Assembly: GCF_040801785.1 (NCBI RefSeq)
Contig: NZ_CP161805.1
Location: 3,286,001 to 3,350,000, forward strand
From: Sulfitobacter sp. LCG007
GTDB taxonomy: Bacteria; Pseudomonadota; Alphaproteobacteria; Rhodobacterales; Rhodobacteraceae
DNA: 64,000 nt
Direction: 5' to 3'
Shown here: positions 43,528 through 52,997 of the stretch, piece after piece
Numbering within the stretch: the first letter of the stretch is position 1
How the letters are laid out: every line of letters begins with the position of its first letter
The notes under the pieces: generated by a model
Databases searched by the model: none
The model's input: the letters and a program-made list of their open reading frames with translations, nothing else
What the model was told of the DNA's origin: nothing
Made by a program: the position numbers and the translations under genes

Positions 43528-45043
43528 CGCCCTCGTTCTTCACCCTCGCGACACGGTCGCCATCCTGCCCGGCCGGGCGGCTGCCGGCGACGACCCTCTC
43601 GGCATTGGCGCGCCTCTGCCCAAGCCGGTGGCAGGCGGACACAAAATCGCGCGGGAGGCGATGACAGCGGGCAGCCCGGTGATCAAGTTCGGCCAGATCA
43701 TCGGCACGGCGACCGAGAATATCGCGCCCGGCGCCCATGTGCATGTGCACAACTGCACCTTCTCGGCCCACGATCAGGACTACCACATCGGGGTCGATCT
43801 GGATCAGGCCCGCGCTGCCGTCCCGAAGATGGAGCCGCGCAACTTCCTCGGCTACCGCCGTCCCGGAGGCCAGATCGGCACCCGCAACTACATCGCGCTC
43901 TGCGCCACCGTGAACTGCTCGGCCACCGTGATCCGCCGCGCCGCGCTCGAGGTCGAGATGAGCGGGATGCTTGCCGATTATCCCAACGTCGACGGTGTCT
44001 GCGCCTTCGCCCATGGCACCGGCTGCGGCATGGCGATGGACGGCCCGGGCTTTCCGGTGCTTGACCGGGTGCTATGGGGTCATGCCACACATCCGAATGT
44101 CGGCGCCGCGATCTTCGTCGGGCTCGGCTGCGAGGTCATGCAGGTCGCACGCATGCGCCAGAACGCCGAAGATGCCGGAACCGAGCGCTTCCATTTCCTG
44201 ACCATTCAGGACTCCGGGGGAACGCGCGCCACCATCGACGCGATCAAGGCGCAGGTGATGAAACTCCTGCCACTGGTCAACGACATCCGGCGCGTGCCCT
44301 GCCCCGCTTCGGATCTGAAGCTCGCCCTTCAGTGCGGTGGGTCGGACGGGCTGTCGGGCATCACTGCGAACCCGGCACTGGGCGTCGCCTCGGACATGCT
44401 GGTGGGGCTTGGCGGCACCGTGATCCTGTCGGAGACGTCCGAGATCTACGGGGCCGAACAGCTGCTGCTGCGCCGCGTCGCGGACGGGGAGACCGCGGAG
44501 AAGCTGATCGACTGCATCCGGTGGTGGGAGCGCTACACCGAGATGAACGGCGGGACGATGGACAACAATCCCTCGCCCGGCAACAAGCAGGGCGGTCTTA
44601 CGACGATCCTCGAGAAATCGCTGGGCGCGGCGGCCAAGGGCGGCAGCACGCCGCTTACCGCCTTCTACGCCTATGCCGAAAGGGTCACCGCGGCGGGCTT
44701 CACCTTCATGGATACGCCAGGCTACGATCCGGTCTCGGCCACGGGCCAGATCGCGGGCGGGGCGCAGGTGCTCTGCTTCACGACCGGCCGGGGGTCCGCC
44801 TTCGGCTCCAAGCCCGCCCCGACGATCAAGCTTGCGACGAATGACGCCCTTTACGCCCAGATGCCCGACGACATGGACATCAACTGCGGCGACATCCTGA
44901 GCAAGGGCGTGAGCCTGCAGGAGAAGGGACGCGAAATCCTGGACATGGTTCTTGCCGTCGCCTCAGGCGATCCGTCGAAGTCAGAGGCCCTTGGCCTCGG
45001 TGACAACGAATTCGTCCCCTGGCAGCTTGGCTGCGTGATGTAG
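43520..45043 (+). CDS. uxaA: Altronate dehydratase UxaA
   Basis: A 507-residue iron-dependent dehydratase that turns D-altronate into KDG. An N-terminal SAF domain (about 1-95, with GHKIAREAMTAGSPVIKFG and HVHVHNCTF) precedes the UxaA/GarD domain with its conserved Cys residues (ALCATVNCSAT, GTGCGMAM, QCGGSDGLSGIT). It overlaps uxuA by eight bases and is the last gene of the operon, ended by a hairpin. A full-length fusion is normal for UxaA. Confidence 0.94.
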   Translation: MADALVLHPRDTVAILPGRAAAGDDPLGIGAPLPKPVAGGHKIAREAMTAGSPVIKFGQIIGTATENIAPGAHVHVHNCTFSAHDQDYHIGVDLDQARAAVPKMEPRNFLGYRRPGGQIGTRNYIALCATVNCSATVIRRAALEVEMSGMLADYPNVDGVCAFAHGTGCGMAMDGPGFPVLDRVLWGHATHPNVGAAIFVGLGCEVMQVARMRQNAEDAGTERFHFLTIQDSGGTRATIDAIKAQVMKLLPLVNDIRRVPCPASDLKLALQCGGSDGLSGITANPALGVASDMLVGLGGTVILSETSEIYGAEQLLLRRVADGETAEKLIDCIRWWERYTEMNGGTMDNNPSPGNKQGGLTTILEKSLGAAAKGGSTPLTAFYAYAERVTAAGFTFMDTPGYDPVSATGQIAGGAQVLCFTTGRGSAFGSKPAPTIKLATNDALYAQMPDDMDINCGDILSKGVSLQEKGREILDMVLAVASGDPSKSEALGLGDNEFVPWQLGCVM

Positions 45044-45053
45044 CGTAACGAAA

Positions 45054-45081
45054 CAGGCCGCAGAGTATTCCCCGCGGCCTG
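45054..45081. terminator. Bidirectional terminator between uxaA and katA
   Basis: CAGGCCGC pairs with GCGGCCTG (8 bp, 12-base loop) between the two convergent genes. No long T-run follows on either strand. It is the likely end of both transcripts. Confidence 0.55.
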
Positions 45082-45103
45082 CCTGTCGTCTCGGTTGAGC
45101 TAG

Positions 45104-46636
45104 TTATTCGGCTGCGTGCTTCTTGCTGATGGCTTCGGCAGACGCCAGCCCCATCGAGTCGGACTTGCCGCCGAGCTTTTCGCGTACACCCTTCTCGACT
45201 TTCCTGCCGGTTTCCTCGTCGACGTTGCGCCAGTACTCGAAGGCGCGCTCGAGCACCTTCTCGCTGACGCCGTCGCAAAGATGGCCGACGATGTTGTTCA
45301 CAAGCCGCTCACGCGCGCCGTCGTCCATGACCTTGCGGACCAGATCACCTGCCTGGCTCCAGTCGTCGTCGTCCTCACGCAGGGCGTAGGCTTTGCGGAC
45401 CATGTCTCCGTCCGCGTACCAAAGCCCCGCCTCCGCGCCCGGCAGGGGCTGCGCCGACGGCCCGCCATAGGAGTTGGGCGCGTAGACCGGATCGCTGGCG
45501 TTCTCCACGCGCATCGCGCCGTCCTTGGTGTAGCTGTGGACCGGGGACTGCGGCTTGTTGACCGGGATCTGCTTGTAGTTCACCCCCAGCCGCGCGCGGT
45601 GGGCGTCCGCGTACGAGAACCCGCGCGCCAGCAGCATCTTGTCGGGGCTCAGCCCGACGCCGGGGACCATGTTGTTGGGCTCGAATGCGGCCTGCTCGAT
45701 CTCGGTGTGGAAATCGGTCGGATTGCGGTCAAGCACCAGCTTGCCCACCTCGATCAGCGGGAAATCCGCATGCGGCCAGACCTTGGTGAGATCGAACGGG
45801 TTGATGCGATACGTCTTGGCATCCTCGTACGGCATGATCTGCCACTTGAGCGTCCAGCTCGGGTAGTTGCCCTCGCTGATGGCATTGAACAGATCGCGCC
45901 GGTGATAATCGCCGTCGCTGCCGGCAAGCTTGTCCGCCTCGTCCTGGCTCAGGTAGGCATTCCCGTCGCCCTGATCGGTGTGGAAGTGGAACTTGACCCA
46001 GAACATCTCGCCCGCGTCGTTCACCAGTGAGTATGTATGGCTCGAATAGCCGTTCATCTCGCGCCAGGTCTTCGGAATGCCCCGGTCGCCCATCAGGTAG
46101 GTCACCTGATGCGCGCTCTCCGGCGACAGCGTCCAGAAGTCCCACTGCATGTCATGGTCGCGCATGTCGTTGTCGGCACGCCGCTTCTGACTGCGGATGA
46201 AGTTCTGGAACTTGATCGGATCGCGCACGAAGAACACGGGGGTGTTGTTGCCCACCATGTCGAAATTGCCTTCCTCGGTGTACATCTTCACCGAAAAGCC
46301 GCGCGGGTCGCGCCAGGTGTCCGGGCTCCCGCGTTCGCCCGCAACCGTCGAGAACCGCATCAGCGTATCGGTCCGTACGCCCTTCTGGAAGACTTTCGCC
46401 TTGGTGTATCTGCTCACGTCTTCCGTGGTCTCGAAGTAGCCGAATGCGCCCGAGCCCTTCGCATGCGGCTGGCGTTCGGGAATGCGCTCGCGGTTGAAGT
46501 TCGCCATCTGCTCCAGGAGATAATGGTCGTGCAGGACGATGGGGCCGTCACTGCCGATGGTCAGCGAATGCTCATCGCTCTGGACACGTATGCCCGCGTC
46601 GTTCGTGGTCGCGGGACCGGTTTTCTTCTCTACCAT
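45104..46636 (-). CDS. katA: Monofunctional heme catalase
   Basis: A 510-residue small-subunit, clade-3-like catalase that disproportionates hydrogen peroxide in the cytosol. It shows the distal His region [41 protein letters not shown], the [11 protein letters not shown] stretch and the heme-ligand Tyr in [12 protein letters not shown]. The length matches. The ATG at 46636 is followed by MVEKKTGP. Peroxide from the PuuB-type oxidase would be one substrate source, though they are far apart. No OxyR gene is adjacent. Confidence 0.95.
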   Translation of the reverse strand: MVEKKTGPATTNDAGIRVQSDEHSLTIGSDGPIVLHDHYLLEQMANFNRERIPERQPHAKGSGAFGYFETTEDVSRYTKAKVFQKGVRTDTLMRFSTVAGERGSPDTWRDPRGFSVKMYTEEGNFDMVGNNTPVFFVRDPIKFQNFIRSQKRRADNDMRDHDMQWDFWTLSPESAHQVTYLMGDRGIPKTWREMNGYSSHTYSLVNDAGEMFWVKFHFHTDQGDGNAYLSQDEADKLAGSDGDYHRRDLFNAISEGNYPSWTLKWQIMPYEDAKTYRINPFDLTKVWPHADFPLIEVGKLVLDRNPTDFHTEIEQAAFEPNNMVPGVGLSPDKMLLARGFSYADAHRARLGVNYKQIPVNKPQSPVHSYTKDGAMRVENASDPVYAPNSYGGPSAQPLPGAEAGLWYADGDMVRKAYALREDDDDWSQAGDLVRKVMDDGARERLVNNIVGHLCDGVSEKVLERAFEYWRNVDEETGRKVEKGVREKLGGKSDSMGLASAEAISKKHAAE

Positions 46637-46725
46637 GATTTCCTCCGGGAATATCGGGTGGGGGATGCGTCCGGGACGCCTTCCCGGTCAAACCGGCGGC
46701 GCGGGGCAAAAGTTCCTTGGCGCGA

Positions 46726-47991
46726 TCACCGCTCGGGAGGATTCCAGTCGCTTCCGTCCGACCTGCGCCGCCACAGGCGCAAGGCAAGGCCGAAAGCCAC
46801 GCCCGCCCCGATGGCGACCGTCAGATCGACCGCGACGGTCAGCACGAGGGTCAGCAGCAGAAGCGCCCGGTCTCCGGGCTGGGCGCGGGCGTATTCCGCC
46901 CATTTGTGAGGCTCGCTCATGTTCCAGGCGGTGACGATCAGAAGTGCCGCAAGGGCCGGCATCGCGAGATGACCCGCAAGCGGCGCGGCGACCAGCATGA
47001 CCACAAGAACCTTCAGCGCGTGGACAATGCCCGCGACGGGCGTCCGGCCCCCGGCCCGGATGTTTGTCGCGGTCCGGGCAATCGCCCCGGTGGCCGGCAG
47101 ACCGCCGAACAGCGCGGAGGCGATATTGGCCGCCCCCTGCGCCGTCAGTTCGGCATTGGGCCTGTGGTGCCCTTCGATCATCCGGTCCGCCACCATCGCG
47201 GAAAGGAGGGACTCCGTTCCGGCAAGAAACGCGATGACGAGGGCCGATGGCAGCAGTTCGGCCAACCGCGCGCATGTCAGCACAGGCAGGTGCGGCCTCG
47301 GCAGGCCGTTCGGAAGGTCCCCGAAGCGCGACTGTATCGTGTCGACGGACAGACCGCCGAGCGCCGCAAGGCCCGAGGCGATCGCGACTGCGACGATCAG
47401 CCCCGGCAGGCGCGGCGCGATGCGGCGGAACCAGACGATGAGCACCATCGCGATCATGGCAATGCCAAACGCCGTGACGTTCAGCGTGCCCCGCGCCTCC
47501 CAGAGAGCCCTCAGCTTGGCGAAGAACTCCGCCGGAAGGTCGGGGATGGCGAGCCCAAGGAAATCCCTGATCTGGCTCGTGGCGATGATGATCGCGATGC
47601 CGATGGTGAAGCCGTTGACCACAGCCTCGGGCACATGGTCGATGAACCTGCCCGCCCGGAAGTAGCCCGCCACAAGCAGGAAGAAGCCGGCCATGAAGGT
47701 CGCCGTGACAAGACCGTCATATCCATGCTCGGCGACGATCCCGAAGACGACGACGATGAAGGCGCCCGTGGGTCCCCCGATCTGCACGCGACTGCCGCCG
47801 AGTGCCGAGATCAGGAAACCGCCGACGATCGCCGTAACGAGGCCCTGCGCCGGTTCCGCCCCCGAGGCGATGGCGATGGCGATGCTGAGCGGGATCGCGA
47901 CCATGGCCACGGTCAGGCCGGCGAAGAGATCGGCGCGCAATTGCTGCCGGTCGTAGGTCTGGAGCGTCGTCAGGATCTTGGGCTGGCGCAT
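46726..47991 (-). CDS. SulP family anion transporter, STAS-less
   Basis: A 421-residue membrane protein with about 12 helices. It shows the SulP signature ADLFAGLTVAMVAIPLSIAIAIASGA and GGSRVQIGGPTGAFIVVV in the first half and FLAGTESLLSAMVADRM in the second. SulP proteins exchange sulfate, bicarbonate or dicarboxylates. The usual C-terminal cytosolic STAS domain (about 100 residues) is missing: the frame stops shortly after the last helix. The start ATG 47991 (MRQPKILTTL) is preferred. Substrate unknown. Confidence 0.9.
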   Translation of the reverse strand: MRQPKILTTLQTYDRQQLRADLFAGLTVAMVAIPLSIAIAIASGAEPAQGLVTAIVGGFLISALGGSRVQIGGPTGAFIVVVFGIVAEHGYDGLVTATFMAGFFLLVAGYFRAGRFIDHVPEAVVNGFTIGIAIIIATSQIRDFLGLAIPDLPAEFFAKLRALWEARGTLNVTAFGIAMIAMVLIVWFRRIAPRLPGLIVAVAIASGLAALGGLSVDTIQSRFGDLPNGLPRPHLPVLTCARLAELLPSALVIAFLAGTESLLSAMVADRMIEGHHRPNAELTAQGAANIASALFGGLPATGAIARTATNIRAGGRTPVAGIVHALKVLVVMLVAAPLAGHLAMPALAALLIVTAWNMSEPHKWAEYARAQPGDRALLLLTLVLTVAVDLTVAIGAGVAFGLALRLWRRRSDGSDWNPPER

Positions 47992-48075
47992 GGTCTTCCG
48001 GGTTGCGATGCCGCCATGCCTAGCGCCGCGTCGCCCGCCTGCGCAACCGCGCATTTCGCCCTCGGGCGGCGCGGC

Positions 48076-48948
48076 TCAGGTGAATTTCCGAAACAGGCGC
48101 GTCTCGTCGAACATGCTTTCGAGCCTCTGCATCCGGTCGCGCGTGTCGTCCCAGGCGAGATCCTGAACCGCAGCGATCATCGTCTCGACCAGCAGCAGCG
48201 TCGCCGCCGCCGAATCCCAGGCCGAGGGAACGACGATGCGGCTTGAGAAGCATATGTCGGACAGCTCATGTGCGGGCGAGCGCCACTGGTCGGTGAAAAG
48301 CACGATCCGCGCACCCCGGGCGCGGGCCATCTCGGCAAGCTTGAGCGTATTGGCCTCGTAGCGCCGCACGTCGAAGAGCACGAAGACATCGCCTTCGGCC
48401 ACATCGAGCAGGTAATGCGGCCAGGCATTCGAGGTCGACTGGATATGGGTCACGTCGCGCCGGATCATCTGCATGTGCAGGAACAGATATTCCGCAAGCG
48501 TGTGGGTGATGCGTCCGCCGACGATGTAAAGATGGCGCGTCGTGTCAGCGAGCATCGCGCAGGCAGCGTCGAACCGCACGGGGTCGATCTGGCCCAACGA
48601 ATGGCGGATGTTGTCGATCACCGCCTCTGTGAAGCGGTTGAGCACATGCCCCGAGGGCGCGCCCTCTGCCCATGTGTCGTGCCGGGCGATGGGCCCCTTG
48701 ACCTTGGCCTTCAGCTCTTCGCGCAACGCCGCCTGGAACTCGGGAAAGCCGCCAAAGCCGAGCTTGGCGACCATGCGCACCACCGTGGGCGTCGAGACAT
48801 CCGCGTCCTTTGCCAGCGCCGAGACCGTTCCGAGCCCGGAGGCCGGGTAGTTGTCGAGGATCGATTGGGCAAGCTGACGCTCCGCCCGGGTCAGGTCGTC
48901 GAGCCGGGACTGGATTCGGTCGGCGATGGTAAGGGTGTTCTCGGGCAG
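48076..48948 (-). CDS. MurR/RpiR family transcriptional regulator, probable CTG start
   Basis: A protein of about 290 residues. The N-terminal HTH_6 domain includes LTRAERQLAQSIL, LAKDADVSTPTVVRMVAKLGF and FPEFQAALREELK, and the C-terminal SIS domain (about 120-260) carries YIVGGRITHTLAEYLFLHM and a phosphosugar-like loop. No ATG, GTG or TTG exists upstream in frame except a GTG at 48783 that would delete most of the HTH. The frame is open through CTG 48948 with GGAGG five bases upstream, and gives the family's normal length. It probably controls the divergent amino-alcohol operon. Confidence 0.85.
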   Translation of the reverse strand: MPENTLTIADRIQSRLDDLTRAERQLAQSILDNYPASGLGTVSALAKDADVSTPTVVRMVAKLGFGGFPEFQAALREELKAKVKGPIARHDTWAEGAPSGHVLNRFTEAVIDNIRHSLGQIDPVRFDAACAMLADTTRHLYIVGGRITHTLAEYLFLHMQMIRRDVTHIQSTSNAWPHYLLDVAEGDVFVLFDVRRYEANTLKLAEMARARGARIVLFTDQWRSPAHELSDICFSSRIVVPSAWDSAAATLLLVETMIAAVQDLAWDDTRDRMQRLESMFDETRLFRKFT

Positions 48949-49005
48949 GTCGGCCTCCGGTTTGATCGCAAATTTTACACAAGCACGTCGCGTGTTCGTT
49001 TCGTT

Positions 49006-49045
49006 ACAGTATTCTGTTGACAGGGTTTCGCCAAGACAAGTTAAT
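49006..49045 (+). promoter_or_regulatory. Promoter and operator of the gamma-glutamylation operon
   Basis: TTGACA (49017-49022), a perfect -35, is 17 bases from GTTAAT (49040-49045). ACAGTATTCTGT (49006-49017), a short palindrome, overlaps the -35. Transcription near 49052 supports the ATG at 49068. RpiR control is inferred from the divergent gene. Confidence 0.6.
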
Positions 49046-49067
49046 GGCTCGCGGAACCGGGGGACGG

Positions 49068-49838
49068 ATGGACTACGAGAACAGCCAGTTCAAAGGGCGG
49101 CCAGCCAATGTGATCCGCCCCGACGGCGCCTCGGGCGTGGTTTTGGTGTGCGAACATGCGTGCAATTTCATCCCGCCCGGCTTTCGCGGTCTGGGACTCA
49201 CCCCCGAGGCTCAGGTGAGCCACGCGGCCTGGGATCCGGGCGCCTTTGCGCTGGCGCAACGCCTGTCCGACCGGCTCGACGCGCCCCTGGTGTCATCGGG
49301 CATCTCGCGGCTGGTCTACGACTGCAACCGCCCGCCTGAATCGCCCTCTGCCATGCCGGAAAAGAGCGAGATCTTCGACATTCCCGGCAACCGCCACATG
49401 AGCGCCGAGGATCGCCTCTCGAGGGTCGTGTCCTACTACGATCCGTTCCGTCGCGCGCTGGCCGAGACGATCCGCGACGCCGGGGCGCGCGCGCTTGTGA
49501 CGCTCCACAGCTTCACGCCGATCTATTTCGGCAAGCCGCGCGAGGTCGAAATCGGGATCCTGCATGACAGCGATACCCGCCTCGCCGATGCGATGCTCGA
49601 GGGGGCCGGCCGCCACACGACGCTGAAGGTGCGCCGAAACGCACCCTACGGCCCGCAGGACGGCGTGACCCATACCTTGCGCGAACACGGCCTCGCCAAC
49701 GGGCTGCCCAACGTGATGATCGAAGTCCGCAACGACCTGATCGCCGATGGCGCGGCGCAGGACGCGATGGCGGAGATGTTCGCGGGCTGGATCGGCGCCG
49801 CGATGGACCAGATCCCGGCCGAGAAGGCCCGCGCATGA
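49068..49838 (+). CDS. N-formylglutamate amidohydrolase family protein
   Basis: A 256-residue FGase-family hydrolase. It shows LVCEHACNFIPPGF, DPGAFALAQRLSDRL, DCNRPPES and a C-terminal EVRNDLI segment, with His and Glu metal candidates. The known reaction frees formate from N-formylglutamate in histidine breakdown, but no hut gene is near. In this operon it may hydrolyse an acylated or gamma-glutamylated glutamate intermediate. The start at 49068 is fixed by the promoter just upstream. It overlaps the next gene by four bases (ATGA). Confidence 0.85.
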   Translation: MDYENSQFKGRPANVIRPDGASGVVLVCEHACNFIPPGFRGLGLTPEAQVSHAAWDPGAFALAQRLSDRLDAPLVSSGISRLVYDCNRPPESPSAMPEKSEIFDIPGNRHMSAEDRLSRVVSYYDPFRRALAETIRDAGARALVTLHSFTPIYFGKPREVEIGILHDSDTRLADAMLEGAGRHTTLKVRRNAPYGPQDGVTHTLREHGLANGLPNVMIEVRNDLIADGAAQDAMAEMFAGWIGAAMDQIPAEKARA

Positions 49839-50401
49839 CTCTGATCCGAGGTTTCATCCGGGCGGTAGACGCGCTGAACTACCGCGTCGGACGCATCGCG
49901 ATGTACGGCATCTTCGTGCTGGTCGGCATCCTGCTCTGGTCCTCGTTCTCGAAGGTGTTCATCCTGCCTTCGCTATGGACGCTCGAAATGGCCCAGTTCG
50001 CGATGGTCGCCTATTACGTGCTTGGTGGGCCCTATTCGGTGCAGATGGGATCGAATGTGCGCATGGACCTGCTTTACGGAGAGTGGAGCCCGCGCAAGAA
50101 GGCCTGGGCCGACCTGTTCACCGTGCTGCTGCTGATCTTTTATCTCGGCGTCCTGCTCTGGGGCGCGGTGAGCTCGACCGCCTATTCCTTCGGCTATTGG
50201 GGCACCGAACCGTTCCAGTTCTTCGGCGGCCTGCTGACCGGATCCGAAGAGATCGGCACGATGGAGCGCTCGCCCACCGCCTGGCGGCCCTACCTCTGGC
50301 CGATCAAGGTCATCATGATCGTCGGCATCGTTCTGATGCTGCTGCAATGCCTTTCGGAGTTCTGCAAGGATCTCCTCAGAATCCGTGGTGAGGCGATCTG
50401 A
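49835..50401 (+). CDS. TRAP transporter small permease (DctQ-like)
   Basis: A 188-residue membrane protein with four helices, including YGIFVLVGILLWSSFSKVF and MAQFAMVAYYVLGGPYSVQMGSNVRMDLL. It is longer than typical DctQ, with an insertion (about 115-160). It bridges binding protein and large permease. It begins with ATGA on the amidohydrolase stop and ends overlapping the dctM start (TGATG). Confidence 0.85.
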   Translation: MTLIRGFIRAVDALNYRVGRIAMYGIFVLVGILLWSSFSKVFILPSLWTLEMAQFAMVAYYVLGGPYSVQMGSNVRMDLLYGEWSPRKKAWADLFTVLLLIFYLGVLLWGAVSSTAYSFGYWGTEPFQFFGGLLTGSEEIGTMERSPTAWRPYLWPIKVIMIVGIVLMLLQCLSEFCKDLLRIRGEAI

Positions 50402-51729
50402 TGCCCTATGAACTGATCGCCACGCTGATGTTCGCGTCGATGATGCTGATGCTGCTGACCGGCCAACGCGTGTTCGGCGCCATCGGCTTTGTCGCGGTCG
50501 TCGCGGCGCTTCTGCTCTGGGGCGACCGGGGCGGCTATGACCTGGGTTTCGCCGCGGCCATGAAGCTGATGAAGTGGTATCCGCTGCTGACGCTGCCGAT
50601 GTTCATCTTCATGGGCTACGTGCTGTCGGAATCCAAGATCGCCGATGACCTCTACCGCATGTTCCACGTCTGGATGGGCGGGCTGCGCGGCGGGCTTGCC
50701 ATCGGGACCATCGGGCTGATGGTGCTGATCTCGGCGATGAACGGGCTGTCGGTCGCGGGCATGGCCATCGGGGCGACCATCGCGCTGCCCGAACTGCTCA
50801 AGCGCAACTACGACAAGATCATGGTGACCGGGGTGATCCAGGCCGGATCCTCGCTCGGGATCCTGGTGCCGCCCTCCGTGGTGCTCGTGCTTTACGCGAT
50901 GATCGCGCGCCAGCCGGTCGGACAGCTCTGGCTCGCCGGGGTCGTGCCCGGCCTCATGATGGCAACGCTCTTCATCATCTACATCGCGATCCGCTGCCGC
51001 CTGAACCCCGAACTCGGGCCCGCGCTTCCGCGCGAGGAGCTGCGCGCGATCCCGATGCGCGAGAAGCTCGGCCTGCTCAGCGCCGGTATCCTGCCCATCG
51101 CCATCTTCGCGGTGATGATGGTGCCCTTCGTGAACGGCTGGACTTCGCTTGTCGAAAGCTCGGCCATCGGGGCCATGGCCGCATTCATCGCCGCCGTCGC
51201 CAAGGGGCGCATGACCCGCGAGGTGTTCGAGAACTGCGTCCGCCAGACGCTGGGCATCACCTGCATGTTCATGTGGATCATCCTTGCCGCGCTGGCGTTC
51301 GGGGCGGTCTTCGACGGGCTGGGCGCGGTCAAGGCGATCGAGAACCTCTTCACCGACAAGCTTCAGCTCAACCCCTGGGTCATCCTGATCCTGATGCAGC
51401 TGTCCTTCATCGTCATGGGCACCTTCCTCGACGACACCGCGATGCTGGTCATCGTGGCCCCGCTTTACGTCCCGCTCGTGGGGGAGCTCGGATTCAACCT
51501 GATATGGTACGGCGTGCTCTACACCATCACCTGTCAAATCGCCTATATGACGCCTCCCTTCGGCTATAACCTGTTCCTCATGCGGGCCATGGCCCCGCCC
51601 GAAATCAGCATCAGGGACATATACGTGTCGATCACGCCCTTCGTGCTGGTGATGATCGCCGCCCTGGCCCTTGTCATGGCCTTCCCCGAACTCGCCCTCT
51701 GGCTGCCGGATTACATCTATGGCCAGTGA
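50401..51729 (+). CDS. TRAP transporter large permease (DctM-like)
   Basis: A 442-residue DctM-type permease. It shows the SAMNGLSVAGMAIGATIALPELLKR and MVTGVIQAGSSLGILVPPSVVLVLY segments in the first half and a second half with FIVMGTFLDDTAMLVIVAPLYVPL. About 12-13 helices are predicted. It differs clearly from the uronate DctM (37742), as expected for another substrate. The ATG shares its first base with the preceding stop. A 159-base gap separates it from the binding protein gene. Confidence 0.92.
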   Translation: MPYELIATLMFASMMLMLLTGQRVFGAIGFVAVVAALLLWGDRGGYDLGFAAAMKLMKWYPLLTLPMFIFMGYVLSESKIADDLYRMFHVWMGGLRGGLAIGTIGLMVLISAMNGLSVAGMAIGATIALPELLKRNYDKIMVTGVIQAGSSLGILVPPSVVLVLYAMIARQPVGQLWLAGVVPGLMMATLFIIYIAIRCRLNPELGPALPREELRAIPMREKLGLLSAGILPIAIFAVMMVPFVNGWTSLVESSAIGAMAAFIAAVAKGRMTREVFENCVRQTLGITCMFMWIILAALAFGAVFDGLGAVKAIENLFTDKLQLNPWVILILMQLSFIVMGTFLDDTAMLVIVAPLYVPLVGELGFNLIWYGVLYTITCQIAYMTPPFGYNLFLMRAMAPPEISIRDIYVSITPFVLVMIAALALVMAFPELALWLPDYIYGQ

Positions 51730-51888
51730 CGCGACACGCGGAGCCCTCGGGCCATTCCAGAACATCGTCGTGCCTCGGCACGGCGACATCCTTCGCAACA
51801 GCGCGGCGAAAAGACCGCGCGGAGGATTTCGCGCCCGGGCCCTCAATGGGTCGGGCATCCGAACGACACCCAACAGAGAGGTTTACCA

Positions 51889-52926
51889 ATGACTTCAAGA
51901 CGCACATTCCTCAGGGGCGCGGCGCTGGCCGCACCGGCCGCATTCGCCGCGCCCGCCATCGTCAAGGCGCAGGACACGATCAAGTGGCGCTGGCAGACCT
52001 ATGCCGGTTCGGCACTGGGCGAGCATGTCACCAAGCCGATGGTCGACTACATCAACAATGCCGCCAACGGCGAGATGGAGGTCGAACTTTACTACGCAGA
52101 CCAGATCGTGCCGACCGGAGAGCTGTTCCAGGCGCTCCAGCGCGGCACCATCGACGCGGTGCATTCCGATGACGACTCGATGGCCTCGCCGACGCCGCTG
52201 CGCCAGTTCGGCGGCTACTTCCCCTTCGCCACCAAGCACATCCTCGACGTGCCCGTGCTCTTCAACCAGTACGGGCTGAAGGAAATCTGGGACGAGGAAT
52301 ACAAGAAGGTCGGGGTCAAATGGCTTTCCGCCGCAGGACAGGACCCCTGCAACTTCAACACCAAGAAAGAGATCAAGTCGGTCTCCGACCTCGAGGGCCT
52401 GCGTCTCTATACATTCCCGACCGCCGGGCGCTTCCTAGCGCAGTTCGGCGTCGTGCCGATGAACATCCCCTACGAAGATGCCGAGGTCGCGGTGCAGACC
52501 GGCGAGCTTGACGGGATGGCCTGGTCCGGGATCACGGAGGATTACACCGTCGGCTGGGCGAACGTCACCGACTACTTCCTGACCAACAACATCTCGGGTG
52601 CCTGGATCGGCTCGTACTTCGTGAACGAGCAGCGCTGGGCGGACCTTCCCGAACACCTCAAGGCGGTCGTCATGTCCGCGATCGAGGCGGGCCACACCTA
52701 CCGCAACCAGTGGTACTGGGGCGGAGAGGCCAAGCTGCGGGCGACCGGCGACAAGCTCGAGCTGCGTTCGGTGCCGGCCGAGGAATGGGCAGAGGTCGAG
52801 AATGCGGCAAAGGCCTTCTGGGAAGAGATCGCGCAGGAAGGCGAGATCCAGCAGAAGATCGTCGGCATCTTCAAGGAGTACAATTCGGTCATCAACCAGG
52901 CCGGACCGCCCTACAACTTCGGCTGA
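51889..52926 (+). CDS. TRAP transporter solute-binding protein with Tat signal, atypical ligand site
   Basis: A 345-residue DctP-family binding protein. The N-terminus MTSRRTFLRGAALAAPAAF is a twin-arginine signal, so it is exported folded. In the normal carboxylate-contact region the sequence reads DLEGLRLYTF, so Tyr174 takes the place where DctP proteins keep Arg (R169 in the other copy here). An acidic patch SDDD lies at 93-96. Both suggest a cationic rather than carboxylate ligand. The gene follows the permeases after 159 bases and precedes the GS-like gene, so the ligand feeds the downstream ligase. Confidence 0.9.
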   Translation: MTSRRTFLRGAALAAPAAFAAPAIVKAQDTIKWRWQTYAGSALGEHVTKPMVDYINNAANGEMEVELYYADQIVPTGELFQALQRGTIDAVHSDDDSMASPTPLRQFGGYFPFATKHILDVPVLFNQYGLKEIWDEEYKKVGVKWLSAAGQDPCNFNTKKEIKSVSDLEGLRLYTFPTAGRFLAQFGVVPMNIPYEDAEVAVQTGELDGMAWSGITEDYTVGWANVTDYFLTNNISGAWIGSYFVNEQRWADLPEHLKAVVMSAIEAGHTYRNQWYWGGEAKLRATGDKLELRSVPAEEWAEVENAAKAFWEEIAQEGEIQQKIVGIFKEYNSVINQAGPPYNFG

Positions 52927-52997
52927 GCCGATCGAAACGCAATCTTCGGGGGCGCCTTCCCGGTGCCCCCGGTCACAGATCGAAATGGACCAGAGAC

